Origin: Lepus europaeus
Lineage: Eukaryota; Chordata; Mammalia; Lagomorpha; Leporidae
DNA length: 64,000 nt
NCBI RefSeq assembly: GCF_033115175.1
Contig: NC_084835.1
Coordinates: forward strand, 94,547,948 to 94,611,947
Direction of reading: 5' to 3'
The translations under genes were made by a program, and so were the position numbers. Each line of letters opens with the position of its first letter. The first letter of the stretch is position 1. Below the pieces are notes generated by a model, which made no database searches, was not told where the DNA came from, and worked only from the letters and a program-made list of their open reading frames with translations. This document shows, in pieces, positions 1 through 11,374 of this stretch.

Positions 1-760
1 CTGACCTGGTGGCCTCTGCAGGGGGCAGCAGCCCAAGAACAGGACCTCCCAAGGTGGAGGCATAGACTGAGCAGTCTATCCTCCCCCGCCCCACCCCGCC
101 CCGAATATCGATTACAATTCCAATAGGTAGAAAAAACAGGTCTGGGAGCCAAGAAGTCAGGGTGGCGTCTGTCACCATGGTTCCCAGTGATGGACCCACT
201 GGGGGAATTTGTGTTTCACACCCCGTCAACTTTAGGCTCTGTTGGACCAGAGGTCCTGGATGTAGCAGGTGGGCAGAGGGTGCATCCACAGGGGACAGAG
301 AGAGGACTCCTCTACAAGGCTGACCAGCAGTGGGTCACTCGGGGTTCCTCATGCCAATAGACCTGCAGCAGGGAGTGGTCACCAGTGAGGAAGACGAGGA
401 GAGGGAGGAATAGTCTGGAACTCAGGAGTCTCACGGGTGCCTCTTCAGGTTCCATGTCTGATGAGAAACATAAAGTAGTCGTTTTGGCAAACAGGGTCGG
501 AGAGGAGCCTCATAGCTGGGCACTGGGACCCCTCAGGTGTAGCAGTCTGGGTTGGCCCACTAGTCCAGAGACCTAGACAAGCCAGAGAACGTGCCGCGTG
601 TGAGGGGGATCTGGAAGGCGTGTGTTTGATTTTATTCTGTTTATCTGTAATTGACCAATGAAGGCGGGAACTGTTTGAGGCAGGCAGGATGATGTGTGTC
701 AGCTTGCCAGGGTGGCCGGAACACAGCAACGTGGCCAGTGTGGCTTAGCAGCTGACATTC
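1..760. other. Non-coding stretch, nothing recognised
   Basis: Unique-looking sequence without convincing splice sites or a recognisable repeat. By synteny with human this lies between the 3' end of PSTPIP2 and EPG5, but no EPG5 exon was seen. Confidence 0.5.
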
Positions 761-1062
761 TTTTTTTTTTTTTTTTTTTTTTTTGACAGGCAGAGTGGAC
801 AGTGAGAGAGAAAGGTCTTCCTTGTCCGTCGGCTCACCCCTCAATGGCCGCTGTGGCTGGTGCGCTGCGGCCGGCACACCATGCTGATCTGAAGCCAGGA
901 GCCAGGTGCTTCTCCTGGTCTCCCATGCGGGTGCAGGGCCCAAGGACCTGAGTCATCCTCTACTGCCCTCCCGGGCCACAGCAGAGAGCTGGCCTGGAAG
1001 AGGAGCAACTGGGACAGAATCTGGTGCCCCGACCGGGACTAGAACCTGGAGTGCCGGTGCCT
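761..1062 (-). repeat. C-SINE (young type, 5' part short)
   Basis: Begins with a 23-base T run and GACAGGCAGAGTGGACAG, and ends in GTGCCGGTGCC. Imperfect target duplication CAGCTGACATTCT / CAGCTGATATTCT flanks it. Confidence 0.9.
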
Positions 1063-3009
1063 TATCAGCTGATATTCTCCCATGGTTCTGGAAAGTCTGA
1101 GAGCGGGGGGGGGGGGGGGTGAGATCCTGCAGAGTTGCCATTCCTTGAGGCCTGTCTCCTTGCCTTGGAGACAGCCACTCCCTTGCTGCCTCTGCACGTG
1201 GCCATCCCTTCGGCACGGACACCTTCAGGGGCCTTCCTGTTGGTGTAAGGACACCAGGCATACGGATCAGGGCCTCCTTCCAATGGCCTCACTTCGCCTT
1301 AATGATTTCTTTAAAGATCCTGACCCGAACATGTCCCATTCTGAAGTGCTGGGGTGGGGATTTCAATATACACATTGGAAGGTGGCACGATTCACCTGTA
1401 ACAGGGCGGGGGGAGGGGGAGTGAGCATCACTTAGGGGCTTGGGACCAACTGCAGCAAGAGGGACGGCAGCTTGTTCTTCTAACCTTCCTGTTTCATAGT
1501 CATGTTTGTGTGTTTGCTTCGGAAGCCGGGACTAGAGGAAAGAGGCTTAGGATGCAGAACAATTAGCGCGGGCACAGATGGCTCTGAGCCGTGCGGGTGT
1601 CAGCTGCTGTCACAGCCCCAGCCACACCCCCTCAGTCCCTACCATTTCCTTAAACACCGGCCCAACTTCCACCCGCCAGGGACCAAGTCACCAGCTGAGG
1701 AACTCTGAGGCTGGCATCCACTCTGCCAGTGTTCGAGGCCCGAAACACCAGGAAGTTAACATCTCCTAGGAGTTTCCTCTGCCAGAGGCTGGCAAAGTCG
1801 GTGAGTCGATGCCCCAGCTCCCTCGTGCGTCTCCCACGGTTTTCCTGGGAGCCCAGTATAGTGAGCTCCAGCTGTCCACTGTGTAGCTCGCTTGACCATG
1901 CATGCTCTTTGTCTTCCTCTCGTTCCCTATCTTATGTGCCCACTTCCATACAAATGTCTTCTGGGTTCACCCCCTGGAAGCTCACTCTTGAAAAAAACCA
2001 CAGAAAGCCTTGACCACTCTGCCATCCAGCCAGCTGCAGGTATGGCCAGCAGGCTAGAGCCCCAAGCCAGGGCCTTGAACATTCCCAAGCCCTAATAATA
2101 ACGTTGAGATTAGTGCCCAGAACCATGCAACCATGCAAACTTCCTGCGACTCTCATATAAACTCCATCCCTTGTCCCCTGGAGTGGACACCCAGAGAACA
2201 TCCCTCTCTCATGCTGTCCACCACGAGGACAAGCTCCAGCCCTCTGCTGGTAAAGTCCCCTGAACAATGCTTGCTACATCACCCTGGCCTTGAGTGTTCC
2301 CCTTTTGGAACGCTGCAATTGTGGGGATTCCCCTGTCACCACTTTTGGGGCGACTACAGTGGCAGTTTTACTGGGAGGAAATAACCTCCCCACCCTCACC
2401 ACCACTGCCCTGAGGAAAAAAATCCTAGTACTCAAACCCCTATCTTGGGTCTGCTTCCGGTGGTTCCAATGTCATTGCACCAACAGTCTACAGTGAGCTC
2501 ATATTTGCTAACTTGAACACCTGTGCCTCATTCATTGGTTCCACTCCCTTATTTCTCTCCTTCTTCACTCTATTCCTCCTTTTTCTCTGGCTGTCTTCTT
2601 ATAGGCCATTAATCCTTTCATATTTACCGCTGTCTGTCAGGTGCAGGGGATATAGCAGGAAAAAGATAAAAAGGGCCAGGCTCTCATGGAGGTCCAGGCT
2701 ACAAGGGAACACAGAGCTTTCCCTGTGCATTTCCAGAGTAATTAGGTAATGACGAGGAAAATGGGGCAGGGGACGGTATGGCAGAGGAGTCCAAGTTACA
2801 CTAGAGGCAAGCACGGTGCCTCCCGCAGGAAGTGACGTTGCAGCTGAGAGCGGGAAGAACTGCTAGGAAGTGATAGGGTGCTATCCTCTCTTGGCCTCCC
2901 TGACCAGCAGCTTGTCATTGTGGTGTCTGACAACTACAAATGCAGCATGGTGTGAAATAAGGCTTGGGAGGAAGAGATATGGTTAACCCAAAAATGCACC
3001 ACAAATCCC

Positions 3010-4396
3010 AAATCATCGAGAACCTTTATTTTACTTCATATCAAACAGAAAGAGCAACAGAATAAAAATATTATCTTCCATTCATAAAACACGTTTACAT
3101 CAATTGCATTGACCAAGGGAAAGAGAAAACCGAAATCCCTGAGGAATTGCCAATAATAAATAATCCACCCAAACACAGACTGTTCTGAGAACAAAAGACC
3201 ATTTCCTGAGCCCGTCCAGTTTGGGGAAGTCAATGACTCTTGCAAACTTCACTTTCCCAAAAGGATATCCAACTGATGCAAGTTCCCTCTCATGACAAGC
3301 AGCTCCTACAGCCATCAGCACCTTCCGCTGAATGAGGACTGATCGACCTTCTTTCGACCCATTTGTGCACAGTTCTGGGAGCACTGCTGCCCATGGCAGG
3401 AGAGGCAAATGTTTTGTTTGTTCATTGCAGTGATACAGAACTTAACAACGTACTCAGTAAGGAAGTGTGCTATTCTGACTTGTCATGAATGAAAATATAC
3501 CCTTTTCTCAGGGTTCGCCAGTGATGTAGAAAAGCTACGTAACCTTGCTGCTGTTTGTGGTGACAAAGGAAGACCCAAATATTTGCTAAGAGGTAAGACT
3601 GACACTTTAAAGTTTCAGGATCTAGCAAAGGATAGATTTTCTGTGAAGACCCAGGACTGGAGATTGGCTTTGTAACTCCAAAATTCTCTTGGGGAACAGA
3701 GTCAAAACACTGTATTTCATTGATTCCAGAATGTTCTTTGTCTTCACGCTTTGGTGTCTCCCCTGTGAATGAGCTTGGCCATCAATGGTTTGTCACAAGT
3801 TAATTGGCAACTCCCCCATCCTACCTTCTCCGTGGCATATTAAATAATGGCATATTTTACAACCTATGGCTTAAATTAAATATACTTCTCTGTAGTACAG
3901 TACATACAGCGATCCATACACAAATACATCTGACATTGAAGCCCTAATAAGCTTCCCAATTAGAAAAATGCTGGCCAAAAAAAATCTTTGGCATAACCTA
4001 AAGTTTAGCATGAGCATGGCAACCTCGGGAGGGGCTGGCAGAGTGGTGACATGGGAACGAGCTACGCTCTGATTCTGGCTGTCCCTAATCAGTTGGCAGC
4101 CCCGTACGGAAATTGATTTCTTACTCTGGGCTTCATTTCCTCATCTGTGAAATACAAAGTGCAATCAGACGGCTTCTAAGTCTCCCAGCCAAAAAGGCAA
4201 GGTCATTTCCATCCTGCACCACTGGAAGTGTGAGCCTGTGTGGAAATCCCCTAGCACTGCCACCCACTGCAAAGGAGTCCTTCGGCCCCTCAGCAGCCAC
4301 CACTGCTCTCCCGGGGTAGGGGTGGGGGGGTCACCACTCCATCCACTGTCCTGCTTCCCCAGGAGTCCACCACTCACCCACAACTGCAGTACCTGA
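3010..4396 (-). other. PSTPIP2: Candidate terminal non-coding exon (3' UTR) of PSTPIP2
   Basis: Tentative. The low-coordinate end is placed by an AATAAA signal on the minus strand (3030-3025) followed by a GT-rich stretch at about 3000-3012. The high end is placed at an acceptor-like TCGTTCTTTCTCAG ending at 4397. Within it the sequence is mostly non-repetitive, with a MIR fragment near 4090-4165 and scattered ATTTA motifs on the minus strand. An alternative poly(A) signal (4470-4465) and other acceptors up to about 4880 are possible. No RNA evidence is available from sequence alone. Confidence 0.3.
3025..3030 (-). terminator. Poly(A) signal AATAAA, likely PSTPIP2 3' end
   Basis: Minus-strand AATAAA in the context AGTAAAATAAAGGTTC, followed 15-30 nt downstream by GGGATTTGTGGTG, a GU-rich element. 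It is the best non-SINE poly(A) site below the stop codon. Confidence 0.4.
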
Positions 4397-4464
4397 CTGA
4401 GAAAGAACGATTCTTTGGTCTGGGGCAATTTGTAAACTTTGTCCAAAAAAAAAAAATGCAGAAG

Positions 4465-4470
4465 TTTATT
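4465..4470 (-). terminator. Alternative poly(A) signal AATAAA
   Basis: Minus-strand CTAATAAACTTC followed by a 12-base T run (U-rich downstream element on the minus strand, 4445-4456). Could serve a shorter 3' UTR if the terminal exon starts above 4470; otherwise it is intronic. Confidence 0.2.
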
Positions 4471-4953
4471 AGCTTAAATGGAACTAAATGCCTACCATAA
4501 ATTTACAAAATATCAACAAATTGCAACCAGGGTTCACTGCAAAGTCTTCATGGTTGGCAAGATTCAGCTATGGATTCTGCTGCTCTGGGGACCTCTTTCC
4601 GAAGCATAGGAGCATTCGCCGGAAAAAAAGGGTTGTTTTCTGAAAGAGAATAGCATTTCAACGTTCGTACCCACTCCCATCTGAAGCACGTCTCCGAGGA
4701 AGGAGAGTTAAGTGTGCTTGCTCGACCAAGGAAAATGAACAGCGAGAGAGGAACATGAAGATAGCATTCCTTTATGGCAGATAAATAACACACGTATTCA
4801 TATTCATATACATATTTGAATTCAAAAATGCAATGTGTCTTTACACAAACACGTTAGAATCAAAGAATAACAGCTAAAATAAACTACAGAATACAACATG
4901 AATTCCCAAGCCTTCCAGTTTAAATCTTCATTCTGAAGATGCCAACTATTTTA

Positions 4954-5297
4954 TTTTATTTTTCTTCTTTTGGACAGGCAGAGTGGACAGTGAGCGAGAG
5001 AGAGAGACAGAGAGAAAGGTCTTCCTTTTTGCTGTTGGTTCACCCTCCAATGGCCACAGCGGCTGGCGCGCTGCAGCCAGCACATCGCGAAGCCAGGAGC
5101 CAGGTGCTTCTCCTGGTCTCCCATGGGGTGCAGGGCCCACGCACTTGGGCCATCCTCCACTGCACTCCCGGGCCATAGCAGAAAGCTGGACTGGAAGAGG
5201 AGCGACCAGGACAGAATCCAGTGCCCCGACCAGGACTAGAACCCAGTGTGCCGGCGCCGCAGACAGATGATTAGCCTATTGAGCCGCGGCGCCGGCC
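4954..5297 (-). repeat. C-SINE (young type, full length)
   Basis: GGACAGGCAGAGTGGACAGTG at the tail side and GAGCCGCGGCGCCGGCC at the 5' end. Flanked by CCAACTATTTTA / TCAACTACTTTA as a diverged target duplication. Confidence 0.92.
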
Positions 5298-5566
5298 GTC
5301 AACTACTTTAAATGTTATATGACATGGCATTTAACTAAGTTATTAACTAAACTAGACTTCTTTCTTAAAAATCCTCTGAATTCAATTATACATGTGCACA
5401 TATGTTAAGCACCTATTCCTTGAGCTGGTACAGACCCTAAAATTACAGAACTTGAGAGGCTGAACTCAAGTAAACACGTGGCACTAGCATCTTGCATTCA
5501 TATAGAAAATTTGTAGACTTTCAGAAGTCAGAGTTCTTGTTCCTTGAAGCCCTTAGAATATATGCT

Positions 5567-5884
5567 CGGGGCAGGCACTGTGCTGTAGTGGGTGAAGCCA
5601 CTGCCTGCAGTGCCAGCATCCCATACAGGTGCCAATTCCACTTCGGATCCAGCTCTCTGCTGTGGCCTGGGAAAGCAGTAGAAGATGGCCCAAGTCCATG
5701 GGCCCCTGCACTCATTTGGGAGACCCAGAGGAAGCTCCTGGCTCCTGGCTTCAGATCAGCACAGCACCAACTGTTGTGGCCAACTGGGGAGCAAATCAGC
5801 AGATAGAAGACCTCTCTCTCTCTGCCTCTCCTTCTCTCTCCGTGTAACTCTGACTTTCAAATAAATAAATCTTTAAAAATATAT
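5567..5884 (+). repeat. C-SINE
   Basis: GGGGCAGGCACTGTGCTGTAG start, CT-rich segment, TTTCAAATAAATAAATCTTTAAAAATATATATA tail. Confidence 0.9.
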
Positions 5885-6182
5885 ATATGTTCAACTCAAG
5901 CAAGTAAAGGCAAGAAAGAAAGAAGTAAAACAAAAAGAAACTCGAAGGCCTGCCCATGCTCTGTCTATAGCCATCACCCACTTGTTGTTCCAGAGGGCAG
6001 GTTTCACCTCTGAATCCCAAGTCACTGGCTCACTCGGATTCTGCTCCACCTCCTCCCAGGACTTTACCTTCCTGTGAGATGAAGGTGGGCTTACAAAATG
6101 AAAAAGAAAAGATATCTGCTTGTAAAGACTGCAATTTATGTGTAGGTCAGAAAATTATATATAATTAGAAAATATAAGGGTT

Positions 6183-6491
6183 TTTTAAAAAGATTTATTT
6201 ATTTGAAATACAGAATTACAGAGAGAGAGAGAGAATCAATCTTCCATCTCCTGATTCACTCCCCAAATGGCCACAATGGCTGGGGCAGGACCAGGCCAAA
6301 GCCAGGAGCTTCTTCCAGGTCTCCCATGTGGGTACAGGGGCCCAAGCACTTGGATCATCCTCTGTTGCTCTCACAGGTGCATTAGCAGGGAGCCAGATCA
6401 GAAGTGGAGCAGCCAGGACTCGAACCAGCACCCATATAGGATGCCAGCACTGCAGGCAGTGGCTTAACTCGCTATGCCACACACCAGCACC
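6183..6491 (-). repeat. C-SINE
   Basis: AAGATTTATTTATTTGAAATACAG tail side, (GA)n, and CACACACCAGCACC at the 5' end. Confidence 0.88.
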
Positions 6492-7076
6492 CTAGAATGG
6501 AATATTTTAAGCTTTCAATTTCCTTATATTTCACAGCAAAGGTACTTGAGTTTTAAATGTGTTTCTTAAGCAATTTAAGGACTTATATTTACATGTAAAT
6601 AGATACTAACTTGTTATTTCTATCGAATTAAGACAATAGGGTGTCTATGCTAAATACCTAATTGGCTATAAGTCACAAAGTAGGTGTTTTTGGAGGATTG
6701 AAGGTAAGCAACGTTTGACGTACTCAACGTTTGATGTGCAAGCACTTTTCAGCAGATAGAAAGAACACTGTAGGAAATCACCACGGAGCACTGTTCAGAC
6801 TTGTTCTGCTTCATAAATGATCACCAACACCAAATCAGAAAAGGGGGAAAGAGGCTGTTCCAATTCTCTTGTGAAGTCCTATATTCCACCCACCCACTCC
6901 AGTGATCAACTCTTCAAAATATTTTCAGTCAAATAAGTCATAAATTTTCACTGTAGACAAATTAGAAAAAGGGCTGTCAGAAAGAAAAAAGTATTACCTA
7001 TTTCAGAATATAGCCTTTCAGACTTTTTTGTGCATATATGCCTATGAAGTCAAACCTCAAGACCACTTGAGTTACA

Positions 7077-7439
7077 AGAACTCTACTTTAGGCCAGCGCC
7101 GTGGCTCACTAGGGTAATCCTCCACCTGCGGCGCCGGCACCCCAGATTCTAGTCCCAGTTGGGGCACCGGATTCTGTCCCAGTTGCTCCTCTTCCAGTCC
7201 AGCTCTCTGCTGTGGCCCAGGAAGGCAGTGGAGGATGGCCCAAGTGCTTGGGCCCTGCACCAGCATGGGAGACCAGGAGGAAGCACCTGGCTCCTGGCTT
7301 TGGATAGGCGCAGTGCACCAGCTGTACTGGCCATTTGGGGGTGGTGAACCAACGGAAAAGGAAGACCTTTCTCTTTGTCTCTCTCTTTCTCTCACTGTTT
7401 AACTCTGCCTGTCAAAAAAAAAAAAAGAACTCTACTTTA
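7077..7439 (+). repeat. C-SINE with perfect 14-bp target duplication
   Basis: The SINE body is 7091-7425. AGAACTCTACTTTA occurs exactly on both sides (7077-7090 and 7426-7439), a clean L1-mediated insertion and a sign of a young copy. Confidence 0.95.
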
Positions 7440-7446
7440 TGAAAAG

Positions 7447-7871
7447 TGTTATGGTTTGGAAAATAATTTGAGGATTCCCCAAAGGTCCACATGGTGACGT
7501 CTCAATCTCCAGAATCCTATGTTACTGGATTAAGGATGGAATTGAATTGATATTGGTATATGAAGGTGGAGCCTTGGAAAGTAACGACATTGGTTGGTTC
7601 CTAGGGTAGGAGAAGCTCTCATGATGGAATCATGAGGGCTAAATAGAGACACATGGACCTGGAGAAGAGCGAGCTTCCTCTGTCTCTGCTTCCTGCCTCT
7701 CCACGTGATCCTCCCTCTGCATGCACTCTGCCCTCCTCAGATGCTAGACAAATAGAACCACCTGATCTTGGACTGTGAACCTCCAGAACTGTGGGCCAAA
7801 GTATACCTTCTTCCTTCTAAGAAGCTCTTCTCAGATATTTCAGTTAAAGTAACAAAAAGCTGACAAATGCA
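7447..7871 (+). mobile_element. Solo LTR of the MaLR (MLT1/MST) type
   Basis: Starts TGTTATGGTTTGG, then has the class-typical gat-gtctcaatctccagaatcc, gcctctccacgtgatcctccctctgcatgc, ccagaactgtgggccaaa and ends AAGCTGACAAATGCA. An ancient ERVL-MaLR LTR; no internal region is present. Name assigned by recollection of the family. Confidence 0.65.
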
Positions 7872-8478
7872 AGGAGTGTCAACTTTGGCTTCTCAGGCAC
7901 TCCTTTGGGACTGTGAAGACTGGTTTTGACTTGGGGCAAGCTGAAGCACCTGAATGCCAGAGAATATGTTGCCATGTGGCCATTCCTGCAGCCATGACTG
8001 GCTTAGCAGTGTTCAGCTCCCTTCCAAGAATCCTCGCAGCATGCACGCTCAGAGCAGTACTAATCTGGTACAGGATGATCCTGTGATGCCATGGTGAGTC
8101 TGATTGTTAGTACTGACTTTTTTTTTTGCTTGACTCCTCCAATTTTGGGGGCTGGGGTAGAACAGTAAAGGTTGACTAATTTAAACAGGGAGGAATTGTG
8201 TGCTTTGTTCGTGAGATACCTCAAGTATAGGTGTGTAATAGCCACAGAAGAGCTTAACAAGAGCAGCTAACTAATAATTGTAGAAGAATTAAGGAAGGGA
8301 AACGCCCTCATCCAAATAGGTATGGAGTGGTTTCCAGTTGCTTCCATTCAGGAGAGGTCAGCCTCAAGGAGGCCCACAGCCACCAGTGTGCCGGCCTCAC
8401 GTGCGGCCTTGCTAGTTGTAGTGGTGTCATAGAGATGCTTCAAAGACACACAGGCGAGTCTATGTGAACATTAACAGC

Positions 8479-8492
8479 TCTTACCTTCAATG
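8479..8492 (-). promoter_or_regulatory. PSTPIP2: Splice donor just after the PSTPIP2 stop codon
   Basis: On the minus strand the stop is followed by CATTGAAG and then GTAAGAGC, a near-consensus 5' splice site (exon end 8485, GT at 8484-8483). A donor 8 nt after the stop means the 3' UTR is carried by a separate terminal exon. The distance is under 50 nt, so nonsense-mediated decay would not be triggered by this junction. The human gene is also described with a final mainly non-coding exon (recollection). Confidence 0.75.
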
Positions 8493-8542
8493 TCACTGAT
8501 AGATCAAGCTGTAGTCAGAAACCACAGAGTAATCAGGGTCAT
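8493..8542 (-). CDS. PSTPIP2: PSTPIP2 coding exon 14, C-terminus and stop
   Basis: 50 coding nt completing Asp318 and encoding DPDYSVVSDYSLIYQ, then TGA at 8495-8493. The acceptor is CATCCTTTGCAG/ATGACC. Tyr322, Tyr328 and Tyr332 match, after the one-residue deletion, the three tail tyrosines of mouse PSTPIP2 (323, 329, 333) that are phosphorylated and recruit SHIP1; the extreme tail also binds Csk. The exon does not end at the stop: eight bases further on is a strong donor, CATTGAAG/GTAAGAGC (exon end 8485), so the exon spans 8485-8542 and the 3' UTR continues in another exon. Confidence 0.95.
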
Positions 8543-8621
8543 CTGCAAAGGATGGAAAACAGGAAAACATGAAGCTACTATTTTTTCACCATAAGATCTT
8601 TTAGCCTTTTTCTTTTATTTT

Positions 8622-8914
8622 CTTTTTTTTAAGATTTATGTATTTGAAAGGTAGAGTTACATGGAAATAGAGGCAGAGAGAGAGAGAGAGAGAGAGAGAT
8701 CTTCCACCCACTGGTTTACTCCCCAAACAGCCACAACACCTGGGACTAGGCCAGGCCAAAACCAAGAGCTTATTCTGGGGCTCCCACATGGGTGCAGGGG
8801 CCCAAGGAGTTGGGCCATCCTCCACTGCTTTCCCAGGTGCATTAGCAGGGAGCTGGGTCAGAAGTGGAGCAGCCAGGACTCGAACTGGCAACCAATACAC
8901 TATAACTCTGGCCC
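8622..8914 (-). repeat. C-SINE, 3'UTR-side of PSTPIP2 exon 14 acceptor
   Basis: AAGATTTATGTATTTGAAAGGTAGAG tail side; (GA)n; ends at ACTATAACTCTGGCCCC. Lies about 80 bp upstream of the exon 14 acceptor in intron 13. Confidence 0.88.
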
Positions 8915-9862
8915 CAATCTTGGCCCTTTTCAAACTAAGGCACTCCACTAGAAGACTGAGATGACTGCCCTTTTGTAACAAGAAAACATATCCAACAATA
9001 AAAACTATACATGGTAAAAAAAAAAAAAAACCTATACATGATAGCCATGACTACAAATCAGAAGACATTCTCAATATTGTGTCTTCTTTACTCTTTAGCC
9101 TCCATGCCCAGGTATCAGCACCCACAGTAAAGGCATCTTCAAAAGTGGGCAAACAGTAACCGCACTGTCAGGTGGTAATTATCAGGCAAACAAGAAATAA
9201 TACAAATCATCACATAGGTCAAATATGGCTACAAAAGTGGCTGAAGCTATATTAAATTTTTAATGAGCTGCTAAATGCAGAATAAATTGCCCTCTTTCCA
9301 CATTTCTTTGAACGTAGACAAATATATCTTCTTTACACTCAAATAATTAGTATTTGTTGAGAACCTGATATGTGCCCAGTACTGTGTTAGGTGTTTGCAA
9401 TCTGACACAGGTAATGACAAAGGGCCCTGAAAGATCTTATGACCATCCAGGGAATACAACTAACAAAACAGCTCCGACACGTGGTTCTCCCAGAGGTACC
9501 ATGGGAGTTCAGAGGAAGAATAGACCCGTGGGACTGGTGAATGACCCCATCATGGGTAGTGCAATATATGCCATTCTCGTGACCCAAGGTAGACCAGTTT
9601 CTTGGGCAATTTGCCTTCAAATAAGTTTCTCTGTCACTTCCAGAAATGACTCTCTTTGATAACTACAAAACAGGTCACCAATAACAAAAGTTCACTCTGT
9701 GATAAACGGTGTGGTGTGACAGTAAGGTTCTAACACAGGCTCCTTCCACTGGGGAGTTAATTCTGTTTACTCTTTTCTTTTCCCTTACTTCAACTCTTAG
9801 CTATTTAACCTTCAAAAACAACCTGACACAGGAATGTCAAAAGGCCTTTCTTGGCGGCCTAC
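8915..9862. other. Intron 13, unique part with an L2-like trace
   Basis: About 9345-9470 (ttgttgagaacctgatatgtgcccagtactgtgttaggt) resembles the L2 3' region. Nothing else is recognised. Confidence 0.45.
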
Positions 9863-9897
9863 CTGGTAAACTTTTAGGAATCGGGAGAGGTCCTCTC
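9863..9897 (-). CDS. PSTPIP2: PSTPIP2 coding exon 13 (35-nt microexon)
   Basis: 35 nt completing Arg306 and encoding RGPLPIPKSLP (307-317) plus one base of Asp318. The acceptor is TCCTTTCTTACAG/GAGAGG; the donor is TTACCAG/GTAGGCCGC. The proline-rich RRGPLPIPKS motif belongs to the unstructured tail. Because its length is not a multiple of three, skipping would shift exon 14 out of frame. It was found only by extending frame and splice logic between exons 12 and 14; it is too short to see as an open frame. Confidence 0.94.
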
Positions 9898-10215
9898 CTG
9901 TAAGAAAGGAAAACCAAAGACGTTCACACGCATTCTTGTTATTTTTATAACCATCAAGTTCATGCTACTAGCATGCCACACTCTAACCAGATCTGGTTTC
10001 TGTGCTGGAGGGTCCAGAAAAGCACAGCTGAAGCAAATTATCTGGAAATCCACACCGCAGGTTGAGCCTGGTGTTGAGAGCCAGGGTGCAGAGTGGGCAG
10101 GAGCACAGAGCCCTGCCCTCATCGCCCAGACTGGCAGGGTTAGGCTCTCATCTATGGGGGCAAGATTTCCTAAGCTCTGAGCACACCCATCTTCATGTGT
10201 AAAAAGGGAAAATAT

Positions 10216-10655
10216 GAGATCTTCAAGAAGTTCACAGAGAAGCTGGCATTGTGGCACAGTAGGTTAAGCTGGTGCCAGCAGGCATCCCATATGAGCCCAA
10301 GTTCAAATCTCAGCTGCTCCACTTCTGATCCAGCTCCCTGGTGATGTGCCTGGGAAGGCAGCGGAGAATAGCCCGGGGTCCTTGGGCCCCTGTGCCTATG
10401 TGGGAGATCTAGAGGAGGCTCCTGGCTTCGGCCTGGCCCAGCCCCAGCTGTTGTGGCCATTTGGAGAGTGAACCAGCAGATTGAAGATCTCTCTCCCTCT
10501 CTCTCCCTCTCTCTCCCTCTCTCTCTCTCTCTCTGTGGCTCTGCTTTCAAATAAATAAAATAAATCTTTAAAAAAAAAAAAGTTCATGGAGAATACATAT
10601 TATGAAAAAGTATACATGGATTTCAAGATTTTCCACCAAAATAATCTCTTATTTT
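10216..10655 (+). mobile_element. Small mariner/Tc1-like terminal-repeat element, split by a SINE
   Basis: Left part 10216-10240 (GAGATCTTCAAGAAGTTCAC) and right part 10581-10655 are similar to the better copy at 29030-29155. The SINE at 10241-10580 inserted into it, duplicating AGTTCACAGAGA / AGTTCATGGAGA. Confidence 0.5.
10241..10580 (+). repeat. C-SINE inside an older element
   Basis: AGCTGGCATTGTGGCACAG start, long CT array at 10488-10532, CAAATAAATAAAATAAATC tail and A run. Confidence 0.9.
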
Positions 10656-10961
10656 TAAAAACTTATTTTTGTATCTATTGGAGATGCAGAAAGACAGAAA
10701 AACACAGAGAGTGAAAAAGAAAGAGCTCACAGCCACAGGCTCACTGTCCAAACGCTCACAACCACCAGGGCTGGGCCAGGGCCGGAGCCTGGAGCTCACA
10801 GCACAAGTTAGGTCTCCCATGAGGGTGGCAGGAATGCAATCCCCACTGCCTCCCTATGTCTGCATTGTGAGAAGCCCAAGGCAGGAGCTGGGGCAGGAAT
10901 CAAACCCAGGAACTGCAGCATGGGACACGGACATCGTAACCACAGAATAACCGCCTGTCCC
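10655..10961 (-). repeat. Old, diverged C-SINE
   Basis: CTTATTTTTGTATCTATTGGAGATGCAG tail side, AGGTCTCCCATGAGGGTGGCAGG centre, and ACCGCCTGTCCCC 5' end. Diverged from the young copies. Confidence 0.7.
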
Positions 10962-11069
10962 CAAATTTCTCTTTCAATCCCATTTTTCCAGAAACATTTT
11001 GAAGTTCCTCCCTCATTTTGAGAGCTAAGTCAGCTCACTCATATTAATGGATTTGAACAGGGCCTGACA

Positions 11070-11374
11070 TTTTTTTTTTTTTGAGAGGTAGAGTTACAGA
11101 CAGAGGGAGAGACAGAGAGAAAGGTCTTCCATCCACTGGTTCACTCCCCCAAATGACAGCAATGGCCAGAGCTGGGCCAACCTGAAGCCAAGAGCTACTT
11201 CAAGATCTCCCATGTGGGTGCAGGGGCCCAAGCACTTGGGCCGTCTTCTACTGCTTTCCCAGGCCATAAGCAGGGAGCTGAATTGGAAGAGGAGCAGCTG
11301 GAACACGAATCGGTGTTTATATAGGATGCTGACGCCGAAGGCAGCGGCTCAGCTTACTATACTGCAGCACCGGC
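11070..11374 (-). repeat. C-SINE
   Basis: T run then GAGAGGTAGAGTTACAGACAG; ends TGCAGCACCGGCTCC. Confidence 0.9.

Larger units (their letters stand above)
1063..4953. other. Downstream region, unique sequence with few repeats
   Basis: No C-SINE in almost 3.9 kb. A 15-base G run lies at 1105-1119. An L2-like trace (gggatatagcagg...ctctcatggaggtcc) lies at about 2630-2705. The upper part holds the candidate PSTPIP2 terminal exon. Confidence 0.5.

Noticed and set aside
641-943. Open frames of about 60-200 codons across the window, many with PGARSF, WESSRRWPKSLGP or PSTWAILHC-like segments
   Set aside because: They are translations of C-SINEs, recurring with the same words at every copy and in all frames. 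They are not genes.
1-3000. Exon 1 or promoter of a neighbouring gene such as EPG5
   Set aside because: Expected from human synteny only at a greater distance; no CpG island or coding exon was seen.
5281-5297. GC-rich GAGCCGCGGCGCCGGCC blocks as promoter elements
   Set aside because: These are the 5' ends of C-SINEs and recur at each copy.
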